Part shown: positions 34,159 to 42,678 of the stretch, one piece after another | How positions within the stretch are numbered: the stretch's first letter is position 1 | Layout of the letters: each line of letters starts with the position of its first letter | Source of the DNA: Hyphomicrobiales bacterium | GTDB lineage: Bacteria > Pseudomonadota > Alphaproteobacteria > Rhizobiales > Rhizobiaceae | DNA length: 64,000 nucleotides | NCBI GenBank assembly: GCA_900465675.1 | Contig: UBJR01000012.1 | Coordinates: 1 to 64,000, forward strand | Direction of reading: 5' to 3' | Position numbers and translations under genes: made by a program | Notes under the pieces: generated by a model | The model's input: the letters and a program-made list of their open reading frames with translations, nothing else | Database searches by the model: none | What the model was told of the DNA's origin: nothing

Positions 34159-36162
34159 ATGACCGACCGCGGCTTCACCACCATCGAAAATCAATGGATC
34201 ACGCTTGACGACGGCACCCGGCTTGCCGCCCGCATCTGGATGCCTGATGGCGCCGAGAGCGATCCGGTTCCCGCTGTCTTCGAATTCCTGCCCTACCGCA
34301 AACGCGACGGAACCTGCCTGCGCGACGAGTCGACCTATCCGGTCTTTGCCGCCGCAGGCATCGCCGGCGTGCGCGTCGATATCCGCGGGTCCGGCGAATC
34401 CGATGGCGTTATCGATGGCGAATATACCGAGCTCGAACTGGCCAATGCCTGCGAGCTGATCGCCTGGATCGCCGCGCAACCATGGTCGAACGGCTCGGTC
34501 GGCATGATGGGCATCTCCTGGGGCGGGTTCAACAGCCTCCAAGTCGCAGCCCTTCGCCCGCCGGCGCTGAAGGCGGTTATCTCGATCGCCTCGACGGTCG
34601 ATCGCTACAATGACGACATCCACTACAAGAACGGCTGCCATCTCTCGGCGCAGCTTTCCTGGGCGGCGACAATGCTCGGCTATCAGTCCCGCTCGCCCGA
34701 CCCTGAATTGGTCGGCGATCGCTGGAGAGAAATGTGGCTGGAGCGTCTCGAACACGAGCCGTTTTTCATGGAAGAGTGGCTGACGCACCAGCGCCGCGAT
34801 GAATTCTGGCAGCATGGCTCGATCTCGGAGAATTTCGGGGACGTCGAAATCCCGGCCCTCGTGCTTGCCGGATGGGCAGACGGGTATCGCAACACACCGC
34901 TGATGGCAGTCGAAGGCCTCGGTGAAAAGGCCAAGGCGCTTGTCGGCCCCTGGGTGCACAAATATCCACATTTCGCCTGGCCAAAACCACGCACGGATTT
35001 CCACAGCGAGGCGATCGCCTGGTGGAACAAGTGGTTGCGCGGCGAGGACAACGGCATCGACAAGCTGCCGCAGACCCGCGCCTACATTCTCGACGCCATC
35101 CGCCCTGCCCCGCGGCGCGATTTCGATCCCGGGTTCTGGGTGGCGAAGGATGTCTGGACCGCACCCGAAATGCAGTGCTTCTATGTCGAGCAGTTCGGCA
35201 AGCTCACCGAGGGCATGCCGATCCCGCAGGCCCCGGAACATAGCGCCTATCTTCGCTCGCCACTCGATACTGGGACGTCTTCGGGTGAATACTTCACGCT
35301 GAAACCGGACGCCGAAATGGCGCTGGATCAGCGCTCCGACGATGCCGGTTCGCTGATTTTCGACACGATGCCGCTCGGATCGGATCACGACTATCTCGGC
35401 CGCCCGGTGCTGACGCTGTCCCTGCGCTCGCCGGCGAAGACCGGCAATCTCTGCGCCCGTCTCGTCGACGTTCATCCCGACGGAACGGCAACACGCGTCG
35501 CCTTCGGCGTCATCAATCTCACCCATAAGGACAGCAATGCGGATCCGCAGCCGCTGGTCCCGGGTGAAACGGTGTCCATCCGGCTGCAGCTGGATGCCTG
35601 CGGCTATCGCTTCCGCAAGGGCCACCGCATCCGCTTGGCGATCTCGACGGCCTATTGGCCGATGATCCTGCCGCCACCCGACGATCTCGGTGTCGAGATC
35701 GATATCGCTTCGCTTGGCTTGGGGCTGCCTTTGCTTGGCGATCACAGGAAAATCAGCATTCCCGAGCCCGAAAATCCCGATCCGCTGCCGAAATATATCG
35801 AGCACGCGCCATCGGTGACAAAGCGGCAGGTTCTGCGCGATCTCTCGGCCAATCGCACCGATTACCGGATACATGAGGATACTGGCCTCTTCGAACATCC
35901 GGATGCCGGGCTCTCGACGCGGCAGTTGCGCGAAGAAACCTGGTCGATCACGCCGGGCGATCCGCTATCGATGGCCGGCACATCCACCTGGACCTGTGAC
36001 ATGCGCCGCCTAGGCTGGTTCGTGCGGACGGTCTCGACCGCAAAGATTGGCTGCACCGCCAGCGAATGGGTCATCAGCGCCGTGGTGACCGCCTATGAAG
36101 GAGATGTTCAGGTCTTCGAGAAGGTATTTGCGGAAAAGCGCATTCCGCGCGACCTGATGTGA
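34159..36162 (+). CDS. CocE/NonD-family serine hydrolase
   Basis: A 667-residue alpha/beta hydrolase from the ATG at 34159 (AGGAAAAGGC upstream). The catalytic serine is in GMMGISWGGFN near residue 119, the acid probably in GWADGYRN near 240, and the histidine in GPWVHKYPH near 267. A C-terminal galactose-binding-like jelly-roll domain (from about residue 380) is typical of cocaine esterase and X-Pro dipeptidyl peptidase relatives. No signal peptide is seen, so it acts in the cytoplasm on the cargo of the preceding ABC importer. Ester, peptide or acyl-carnitine substrates are all possible. Confidence 0.88.
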   Translation: MTDRGFTTIENQWITLDDGTRLAARIWMPDGAESDPVPAVFEFLPYRKRDGTCLRDESTYPVFAAAGIAGVRVDIRGSGESDGVIDGEYTELELANACELIAWIAAQPWSNGSVGMMGISWGGFNSLQVAALRPPALKAVISIASTVDRYNDDIHYKNGCHLSAQLSWAATMLGYQSRSPDPELVGDRWREMWLERLEHEPFFMEEWLTHQRRDEFWQHGSISENFGDVEIPALVLAGWADGYRNTPLMAVEGLGEKAKALVGPWVHKYPHFAWPKPRTDFHSEAIAWWNKWLRGEDNGIDKLPQTRAYILDAIRPAPRRDFDPGFWVAKDVWTAPEMQCFYVEQFGKLTEGMPIPQAPEHSAYLRSPLDTGTSSGEYFTLKPDAEMALDQRSDDAGSLIFDTMPLGSDHDYLGRPVLTLSLRSPAKTGNLCARLVDVHPDGTATRVAFGVINLTHKDSNADPQPLVPGETVSIRLQLDACGYRFRKGHRIRLAISTAYWPMILPPPDDLGVEIDIASLGLGLPLLGDHRKISIPEPENPDPLPKYIEHAPSVTKRQVLRDLSANRTDYRIHEDTGLFEHPDAGLSTRQLREETWSITPGDPLSMAGTSTWTCDMRRLGWFVRTVSTAKIGCTASEWVISAVVTAYEGDVQVFEKVFAEKRIPRDLM

Positions 36163-36165
36163 GCC

Positions 36166-37077
36166 TCAGCCACAAGCGAAGCGGCGTACTGCTTCGCAAA
36201 CGGCGCGAAATCCGGCTAGCGCTCCGTCGCTCATGTGGCGCGCGCGCAGCCAGGCATGCACCATCTGTGGTTCTTCGCGGAACCAGACCTCGACGCCGGC
36301 TTCTGCCAGCCGTGCCGCATAGTTCCGCGCGTCATCGCGTACCGGATCGAAAGCAGCGGCAGTGATGAAAGCGGGCGGCAGGCCCTTTACCGAGGCGCTG
36401 TTCAGCGGCGCGGCAACGGGATCATCCTGCGGCGCCTGCAGAACCTCGCGGTAGTAGGCGACATCGGTGGTGGTCAGCCCCGGTGCCTCGGCCATCTCGA
36501 TATACGATCCCTTGGAAAGATCGCCGCCGAGAGCCGGATAGATCAGCACCTGACCTGCAATGCTGGAGATGCCCGTCTGCGCTGCGCGAACGGCCAGACC
36601 CGCGGCCAGATTGCCGCCCGCACTATCGCCGATCAGCACGATCCGCTGTCCGCTTTCTGCAAGCGCCGAAAGCACCGTGAAACCATCGTCGGTCTGTGCC
36701 GGCCAAAGGTGCTCAGGCGCCAGCCGGTAATCGACAGCGACGAGTTCGGCGCCGGTAAACTCGATAATCTCGGCGCAAATGGCATGGTGGCTTTCCAGCG
36801 AGCCAACGACGAAGCCGCCGCCATGCAGATAAAGAAGCAGCGTCGGTGTCGTCACCTTCGCCGGCCGATAGCGCCGCGTCGGGACGCCCCGAATGATGCT
36901 GTCGGCAAATGTCAGTCCCTCTGGAATCGGCGGGCTGAAGCGGGCGCAAAGCGCATCATATTGCGCCCGTTGCGCCTCAATCGATTGCGATATCGCATCG
37001 TCCGAATAGACGCTGGCGCAGATCTCCAGGAACTCAAGAATACCCTTTTCTTCGGGCATCGGGCGCGTAGCGGTCAT
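36166..37077 (-). CDS. HSL-family alpha/beta hydrolase (esterase/lipase)
   Basis: A 303-residue esterase from the ATG at 37077; a TTG at 37128 would add 17 residues. The oxyanion-hole motif is YLHGGGF near residue 85, the nucleophile S152 lies in IGDSAGGN, the acid is in AAFDPVRDD and the histidine in MVHAWLRARH. It is cytoplasmic. It is convergent with the CocE-type gene, with only three bases between their stop codons, so both strands carry a hydrolase at this point. Substrate unknown; short acyl esters are typical. Confidence 0.87.
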   Translation of the reverse strand: MTATRPMPEEKGILEFLEICASVYSDDAISQSIEAQRAQYDALCARFSPPIPEGLTFADSIIRGVPTRRYRPAKVTTPTLLLYLHGGGFVVGSLESHHAICAEIIEFTGAELVAVDYRLAPEHLWPAQTDDGFTVLSALAESGQRIVLIGDSAGGNLAAGLAVRAAQTGISSIAGQVLIYPALGGDLSKGSYIEMAEAPGLTTTDVAYYREVLQAPQDDPVAAPLNSASVKGLPPAFITAAAFDPVRDDARNYAARLAEAGVEVWFREEPQMVHAWLRARHMSDGALAGFRAVCEAVRRFACG

Positions 37078-37183
37078 GGTACAATCCGTGCGGTTCGGCG
37101 ATATCACACAGGATAGGATTTGCCGCAAATATTAGGCAAGCGCGTTGACGCCATCCCCGCGCCGGAACCCGCCAGAAGGGCGA

Positions 37184-38377
37184 TTATCCACGCCGCGCCG
37201 AGCGCTCCAGTGCGTCGTTTTCGCGCGCCGGCCGCGGCTTGTCCGTCAGCCCCACCAATTGGCGCAACGGGCTCGGCAACTGATCGACGGCAAACGCAAA
37301 GGCAATCGAGATAACAGCCGTTGCCGCAGCGACAAGTGCAAAGCTCGGGATCGCCGGCAAATCGAGCGGCAGGATATAATAGAGCGCTCCGACCGTTACC
37401 GTCTGGTGGACGATATAGAGCGGGAAAACCAGCCGGTTCATCGTCACCAGACGTTCGCTCGGCTGATTGAGATAGCGCGCCGCAAATCCGATCAGGGTGA
37501 GGATCATGCTCCAGGCAAGCAGGAAGACGCTGGTCTTGAAGAGTAGCGTCTCGTTGATATCGTAGCTGCCGATCGCTTGTTCCGGCGCGACCGTCCAGGA
37601 TGCCAGATAGAGCCAGATGGTGGTCGCCAGCGCGATCCCGCCGCTGACATAGCGGCGCGCAATCAGCGTACCGATCAGCGCCCGGTGATGGCGGGAAATC
37701 AGGAAGCCGAGGCCGAACCAGCTGGCCCAGACGGCAAACCAGGCGCCGTCATTATAGAGCGCGTTGGTCTCGCGCGGGTAGATCGGCGAAAGCGCCAGGT
37801 TGAGGCCAAGGGGCAGAAGGAAGAAAAGATAGATAGCGCCTGTCCTGGCCGTGCGCTCGAACCAGGCAAAGACCGGGTTTCCCGGCCGCAGCAGATACTG
37901 AAAGATCGGGTAGCAGATGACGGACATCACCAGCAGGTAGGCGACGAACCACATATGCGCCCAGGTGAAATTGCCGGTCGGATATTTTCCCTCGGTGAAA
38001 TAGCGCGTCAGCCAGAATTCCAGGAACAAACCGGTATAGCCGTTCTCATACATCCGCTCGTACCAGACCTGCGGCACGACGATGACAGCCATGGCAAAGA
38101 GCAGCGGGATGAGCAGGCGCAGGGTGCGCCGGTAAATGAATGTCAGCCCGTGCTCTGGCTTGAAGGTAAAGGCGACGCCCATGCCGGATATGAAGAACAG
38201 CAGCGCAAGACGCCAGGCGCGCGGAAAATCCATGATGAGCGACAGGCCGCGACTGGTATTCTCGCTATGCAGCAGCCAGCCCATGTCAGGGAAGAATGCG
38301 GCCGCGGAATGATAGAGGATCAGCAGGCCAAAGGCGAAAACCCTCAGACGATCCACATAGTAAAGTCTCTCTCTCAT
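37184..38377 (-). CDS. Acyltransferase-3 family membrane protein (OpgC-like)
   Basis: A 397-residue inner-membrane protein with about ten helices, starting at the ATG at 38377 (an ATG at 38410 would add eleven residues). The N-terminus YYVDRLRVFAFGLLILYHSA holds the conserved histidine of the first helix, and later come WAHMWFVAYLL and FPLYIVHQTVTV. Family members transfer acyl groups to sugars, lipids or osmoregulated periplasmic glucans. The best match by pattern is the glucan-modifying OpgC group. It is monocistronic and not clearly linked to its neighbours. Confidence 0.83.
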   Translation of the reverse strand: MRERLYYVDRLRVFAFGLLILYHSAAAFFPDMGWLLHSENTSRGLSLIMDFPRAWRLALLFFISGMGVAFTFKPEHGLTFIYRRTLRLLIPLLFAMAVIVVPQVWYERMYENGYTGLFLEFWLTRYFTEGKYPTGNFTWAHMWFVAYLLVMSVICYPIFQYLLRPGNPVFAWFERTARTGAIYLFFLLPLGLNLALSPIYPRETNALYNDGAWFAVWASWFGLGFLISRHHRALIGTLIARRYVSGGIALATTIWLYLASWTVAPEQAIGSYDINETLLFKTSVFLLAWSMILTLIGFAARYLNQPSERLVTMNRLVFPLYIVHQTVTVGALYYILPLDLPAIPSFALVAAATAVISIAFAFAVDQLPSPLRQLVGLTDKPRPARENDALERSARRG

Positions 38378-38532
38378 CGCAGACGACGGATCCCCGCACA
38401 GCACCATCATCCGATATGCTGTACCCCTCAGATATTAAGGATCGCTGCCGAAACTTCGTAAACCGATGCTTTATTAGCCAAACAAGCGAGATGCCAAGCA
38501 GGTGCCGGCGAGCTAGTGTGATCTTGCCTGGG

Positions 38533-38847
38533 TCAAATCGGCAGATTTTCGAGATCGCGACGACCGTCTATGACACGGACGATCTGAACGGTTTCGATCG
38601 GTGCCTCATCATCGTCAGGAATGGTCTCGTAAAGAATTACAAATGGCGCTTCGACAAGCATTCGCGTGGTTGCGCTGATCTCAGGGCGGCGCACTCCCAT
38701 GCGTGGCTGGCCTGCCAGTAACTGTGCCTTTTGCTCAAACCGATCGAAGAAGCGCTCGGCAGAGGCAGGATTGTCGAGGCCGATTTGCACGTAGATGTCG
38801 TGCACATCCGTCAGAGCCTTCGGTAGCCAGAGTAGCTTAGCGGCCAT
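38533..38847 (-). CDS. parE: RelE/ParE-family toxin
   Basis: A 104-residue protein with the ParE/RelE toxin pattern: LPKALTDVHDIYVQIGLDNP at the N-terminus, FFDRFEQKAQLLAGQPRMGV in the middle, and a C-terminal beta segment (FVILYETI, QIVRVIDGRRDLENL). The start ATG at 38847 overlaps the antitoxin gene by eleven bases, the usual translational coupling that keeps toxin below antitoxin. ParE toxins act on DNA gyrase and RelE toxins on mRNA; which applies here cannot be told from sequence. Confidence 0.88.
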   Translation of the reverse strand: MAAKLLWLPKALTDVHDIYVQIGLDNPASAERFFDRFEQKAQLLAGQPRMGVRRPEISATTRMLVEAPFVILYETIPDDDEAPIETVQIVRVIDGRRDLENLPI

Positions 38848-39118
38848 TGTTGCGCGCTGTGTCCAATGCTTTGCGCGCCTCCATTCGAATGCTCTCGAAA
38901 TCAGCGGCAACCGGCTCTCCGCTCGCCTTGCCTTCTTCCCACGCGCGGCGTAGGCGCTCGATGTCGCCTTTGCGGTTCTCCCATTTGGCGGTCCAGTCCC
39001 GCAGAGCCTCGCGGATCACTTCGCTATTGCTCGCGTAGGCGCCGCTGCTTACTGCATCGCGAAGCAGATCGGCCTGCTGCGGCGTCATGGAAACACTGAT
39101 CTTTTCAACATTGGCCAT
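38837..39118 (-). CDS. parD: ParD-like ribbon-helix-helix antitoxin
   Basis: A 93-residue antitoxin from the ATG at 39118. The N-terminal ribbon-helix-helix DNA-binding part is ISVSMTPQQADLLRDAVSSG plus NSEVIREALRDW, and the charged C-terminal part (ERLRRAWEEGKASGEPVAAD) would wrap the toxin. It precedes and overlaps the toxin gene, and probably represses its own promoter in the AT-rich stretch 39119-39180. Confidence 0.88.
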   Translation of the reverse strand: MANVEKISVSMTPQQADLLRDAVSSGAYASNSEVIREALRDWTAKWENRKGDIERLRRAWEEGKASGEPVAADFESIRMEARKALDTARNNGR

Positions 39119-39300
39119 CGGCTGTTTCTCCAACATCGGTGGTAAATATTACTACCGCCCGAGCATTCTGCAAGTCTCACGTGAATGGAAGCGCTGCTTC
39201 CAATGACGTTTCAGTATTTCACCTCTCCCATCGAGGGCGCGATAGCCATCCTCGCTCACCGCTATTCACAACCGCGATCGAAGCAAGACAGCTATCAGCT

Positions 39301-39352
39301 GTGAGAAAACCTTTTCTCACTTGACAGCCGACTTGGTAAAAGGTTTTCTCAC
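39301..39352 (+). promoter_or_regulatory. Twin LacI-type operators overlapping a sigma-70-like promoter
   Basis: Bases 39301-39320 are a perfect inverted repeat (GTGAGAAAA, CC, TTTTCTCAC). Bases 39333-39352 repeat it imperfectly (TTGGTAAAA, GG, TTTTCTCAC), with centres 32 bases apart, about three helical turns. A consensus -35 box TTGACA (39321-39326) lies between them, and a poor -10 (TTTTCT) follows at 17 bases inside the second operator. Repressor binding at either site would block polymerase. Confidence 0.75.
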
Positions 39353-39375
39353 CGTCGAACTGCGGGAGGACGACA

Positions 39376-40398
39376 CTGGATATCGCGGGAGGAAAGCGCG
39401 GGCGGATTACCATTCACGACGTGGCGGCGGCCGCCGGCGTCAGTATCTCGACGGCATCGAAGGCGCTGAACGACACGGGCCGCATGGGCATCGATACCCG
39501 AGAGCGGGTCAAGCGCATCGCAGCCGAGATCGGCTTCCGGCCGAATGCTCTGGCGCGCGGTCTGCTCAGCAAGCGCAGCTTCACGATCGGGCTTCTGACC
39601 AACGACACATACGGCCGTTTCACCCTGCCTGTCATGGCGGGGATTTCCGAGGCGCTGGTCGATCATGGCGTCTCGGTCTTCCTCTGCGCCATCGAGGATG
39701 ATCCGGCCCTCGCGCAGATCCATGTCGATGCGATGCTCGACAAGCAGGTGGACGGCATCATCGCGACAGGAAAGCGTCTGGATAGACGGTTGCCGGTCGA
39801 TCTGTCGAATTTGCATGTGCCTGTCGTCTACGCCTTCACCGAAGGGGCGCCTGACAGCGTCACTTTCCGTTCCGACGACGCACATGGCGCAAAGCTTGCC
39901 GCGGAATGGCTGGCGAAGCTTGGGCGGCGGCGGCTCGTGCATATCACCGGGCCGGAGGATTTCTTCTCGGTGCGCGAACGGGCCAACGCATTTCGCGAGG
40001 CTGCCGACAGCGAGCGGCCCGTGATGTTCGGCGTCTGGTCGGAAAGCTGGGGGCACGATGCGGTCGCAAGGCTCTGGAGTGCCGGGGGCGAAAGACCCGA
40101 CGGCATCTTCTGCGGCAACGACCAGATTGCCCGCGGCGTCATCGACGCGTTGCGCGAGCGCGGCATCAAGGTGCCGCAGGATGTTTCGGTGGTCGGCTTC
40201 GACAATTGGGAGATTGTCGCCGCCCAGACCCGTCCGCCGCTGACAACGGTGGACATGGAGCTGCGGGAACTGGGGCGCCAGGCCGGATTGACGGTTCTGG
40301 CGCTTGCCGAAGGGCGGCCGGTGGAGCCCGGCATCCGGAAATTGCCGTGCCGCCTCGTGGTGCGGCAGACATGCGGGGGCGACGCCCTCGGGATTTAG
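39376..40398 (+). CDS. LacI-family transcriptional regulator (probable CTG start)
   Basis: A 340-residue repressor. The helix-turn-helix is complete only if translation begins upstream of the GTG at 39421: the frame then reads RITIHDVAAAAGVSISTASK. The sole usable upstream codon is CTG at 39376, with GGGAGG six bases before it; the frame is closed by TAA at 39337. A sugar-binding-type effector domain follows from about residue 75 (TIGLLTNDTYGRFTLPVMAG), ending with LTTVDMELRELG. It heads the sugar ABC/GH127 operon and likely represses it and itself through the twin operators. Confidence 0.85.
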   Translation: MDIAGGKRGRITIHDVAAAAGVSISTASKALNDTGRMGIDTRERVKRIAAEIGFRPNALARGLLSKRSFTIGLLTNDTYGRFTLPVMAGISEALVDHGVSVFLCAIEDDPALAQIHVDAMLDKQVDGIIATGKRLDRRLPVDLSNLHVPVVYAFTEGAPDSVTFRSDDAHGAKLAAEWLAKLGRRRLVHITGPEDFFSVRERANAFREAADSERPVMFGVWSESWGHDAVARLWSAGGERPDGIFCGNDQIARGVIDALRERGIKVPQDVSVVGFDNWEIVAAQTRPPLTTVDMELRELGRQAGLTVLALAEGRPVEPGIRKLPCRLVVRQTCGGDALGI

Positions 40399-40438
40399 AA
40401 ACGGCGCGAAGGAGACGCGCCCTATTGGGAGGAGTGCC

Positions 40439-41677
40439 ATGATGAAGCGTCTGTTGGTGGCAACGAGCCTTGCCACCCTTAGCCTCGTATCGACAGCCTC
40501 GGCTGCCGAAAAGATTGAAATGTGGGTTCGCTCAGGTATCGGCGACGCCTTCAAGAAGGTCGTCGAAGCCTATAATTCCAGCCACGAAAACCAGGTCGTC
40601 GCGACCGAAGTGCCGTTCAGCGAGTTGGTGCAGAAATATGCGACGGCAATCGCCGGCGGCCAGGCGCCCGATGCGCTGTCGATGGACCTGATCTACACGC
40701 CGGCCTTCGCCGCAGCAGGGCAGCTGGAGGACCTGACGGATTGGGCGAAGAAACTGCCCTATTTCAACTCGCTGTCGCCGTCGCATGTCCGGCTCGGCAC
40801 CTATCAGGACAAGATCTACGGCCTGCCGCTTTCGGTCGAGACCTCGGTCTTCGCCTGGAACAAAGACCTCTACAAGAAGGCCGGGCTCGACCCTGAAAAG
40901 GCGCCCGCGACCTGGGAAGAAATCGAGGCAAATGCCGAGAAGATCCGCAAGCTCGGTGACGATACCTATGGCTTCTATTTCTCGGGCGGCGGTTGCGGCG
41001 GCTGCATGATCTTCACCTTCACGCCGCTCGTCTGGGGCGGTGGTGCGGATATCCTGTCGGCCGATGGCAAGACTGCGACGCTCGATACGCCGCAGATGCG
41101 CAAGGCTGTCGGCTTCTACCGTGACATGGTCAAGAAGGATCTAGTTCCGGCAGGCGCTGCCAGCGATAACGGCTCGAACTTCCTGAGCTTCACCAACGGC
41201 AAGATCGGCCAGCAGTCGCTGGGCGCCTTTGCCATCGGCACGCTGGTCACCAGCCATCCGGATATCAACTTCGGCGTGACGCTGATCCCCGGCGTCGATG
41301 GCAAGCCGTCATCCTTCGCCGGTGGCGACAACTTCGTCATCACCAAGGGCACGAAGAAGATCGACGCGGTGAAGGAGTTCATCGAATATATCTACTCGAT
41401 GGACGGCCAGAAAGTGATGGCCAAGTATGGCAGCCTGCCGACCCGCGGCGATATCGCCAGTGAGGTCCTCGCCGGGCTCGACCCGCGCATGGAAGTCGGC
41501 CTGAAGGCGATCGCCGTCGCCAAGACGCCCTACACGCTGCAGTTCAACGACCTGATCAACAGCGCCAACGGCCCCTGGGCAACGTTCACCAACGCAGCGA
41601 TCTTCGGCGACGATGTCGATGGTGCGTTCTCGAACGCCCAGTCCGAAATGCAGTCGATCATAGACAGCGGCCAATAA
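40439..41677 (+). CDS. Sugar ABC transporter substrate-binding protein (family 1)
   Basis: A 412-residue periplasmic binding protein. The ATG pair at 40439/40442 follows GGGAGGAGTGCC. A Sec signal (MKRLLVATSLATLSLVSTAS) is cleaved near ASAAEK. The mature protein has family 1 features such as EKIEMWVRSGIGDAFKKVVE and YGLPLSVETSVFAWNKDLYK. It lies 40 bases after the LacI-type gene, and the two permeases, GH127 enzyme and ATPase follow. A short arabinofuranoside ligand is inferred from the hydrolase. Confidence 0.92.
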   Translation: MMKRLLVATSLATLSLVSTASAAEKIEMWVRSGIGDAFKKVVEAYNSSHENQVVATEVPFSELVQKYATAIAGGQAPDALSMDLIYTPAFAAAGQLEDLTDWAKKLPYFNSLSPSHVRLGTYQDKIYGLPLSVETSVFAWNKDLYKKAGLDPEKAPATWEEIEANAEKIRKLGDDTYGFYFSGGGCGGCMIFTFTPLVWGGGADILSADGKTATLDTPQMRKAVGFYRDMVKKDLVPAGAASDNGSNFLSFTNGKIGQQSLGAFAIGTLVTSHPDINFGVTLIPGVDGKPSSFAGGDNFVITKGTKKIDAVKEFIEYIYSMDGQKVMAKYGSLPTRGDIASEVLAGLDPRMEVGLKAIAVAKTPYTLQFNDLINSANGPWATFTNAAIFGDDVDGAFSNAQSEMQSIIDSGQ

Positions 41678-41683
41678 GTCTCT

Positions 41684-41699
41684 CCCGGCCGCGGCCGGG
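41684..41699 (+). other. Intercistronic palindrome after the sugar-binding-protein gene
   Basis: CCCGGCCGCGGCCGGG is a perfect 16-base GC palindrome starting six bases past the stop codon; it can fold as a 6-bp stem with a CGCG loop. It occupies the binding-protein/permease junction as in the other ABC operons here. Confidence 0.65.
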
Positions 41700-41763
41700 G
41701 AGCGGTGGCAGCTCTCCGGCCGATCCATCCCTTATGCAGCAATGAAAGATGCGGAGCGTTTCG

Positions 41764-42678
41764 ATGACCGTTTCAGGTCCCCAGCGCCAGCTCGCCGGTC
41801 GCAAGCGGCGGCGCAGATCGCAATGGCGCGGACTTTTCTACATCGCGCCGGCCATGGCGCTGGTCATCGTCTTCTTCGTGATGCCGGTGCTGTTTACCGG
41901 CTGGATGAGCCTGCACAACTGGCCGCTGATGGGCGCGCAGCGCTGGATCGGCTTTGCCAATTATACCCGCATGTTCAATGACAGCCGCTTCATGGCGGCG
42001 CTGAATTTCACCGCCTATTACACCGTCATCGTCACCATCGCGATTTTCGCCGTTGCCTTTCCGCTGGCAATCTTTGTCGAGAAGGAGCGGCGCTTCGTCA
42101 GCACCTACAGAACGATCATCTTCCTGCCCGTGGTCGTCGGTCTCGCCACGGCCTCGCTGCTCTGGGTGTGGCTGGCCAATGTCGACAGCGGCTTCTTCGG
42201 CCCGGCGCTGGGCGCCCTCGGTCTCGTCGAGCGCAGCCCCAATATCATGGCGAGCTTCGACACCGCCTTTGCAACCATCGTCGTCATGGTCGTCTGGAAG
42301 ATTGCCGGTTTCACGATGATTATCCTGCTGACCGGACTGCAGGCCATTCCCACGGAACTCACCGAAGCCGCCCGCATCGACGGCGCCGGGCGCTGGCAGC
42401 GCTTCCGCCATCTCACCCTGCCGCTGATGCGCAAGACCATTGCGCTGGCGCTGATCGTCTCGGTTACAGGCTCGATCCTCGCCTTCGACCAGTTCTACAT
42501 CATGACCTCGGGCGGGCCTCAGAACAAAATGATCTCGGTGGTCTACTACATCTTCAACCAGTCCTTCGTGTCCTTCAATCTCGGCTATGGCGCCGCTTTG
42601 TCGATCGCGCTGCTGGCGATCCTGGTGGCGATCTCCATCGTCCAGCTCTGGCTGCTGCGTGTCGGGGAGGAACGCTGA
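41764..42678 (+). CDS. Sugar ABC transporter permease (MalF/UgpA-like)
   Basis: A 304-residue inner-membrane permease from the ATG at 41764 (GGAG seven bases upstream). A basic cytoplasmic N-terminus (GRKRRRRSQWRG) precedes six helices. The EAA loop is LTEAARIDGAGRWQRFRHLT near residue 215, followed by LPLMRKTIALALIVSVTGSI. Its TGA overlaps the next permease ATG by one base. Family and position indicate import of a sugar together with the next gene. Confidence 0.92.
   Translation: MTVSGPQRQLAGRKRRRRSQWRGLFYIAPAMALVIVFFVMPVLFTGWMSLHNWPLMGAQRWIGFANYTRMFNDSRFMAALNFTAYYTVIVTIAIFAVAFPLAIFVEKERRFVSTYRTIIFLPVVVGLATASLLWVWLANVDSGFFGPALGALGLVERSPNIMASFDTAFATIVVMVVWKIAGFTMIILLTGLQAIPTELTEAARIDGAGRWQRFRHLTLPLMRKTIALALIVSVTGSILAFDQFYIMTSGGPQNKMISVVYYIFNQSFVSFNLGYGAALSIALLAILVAISIVQLWLLRVGEER

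Noticed and set aside
33364..35898. An 844-codon open frame on the minus strand opposite the importer ATPase and CocE hydrolase
   Set aside because: It mirrors the codon bias of the real plus-strand genes, shows no domain, and contradicts clear motifs on the other strand.
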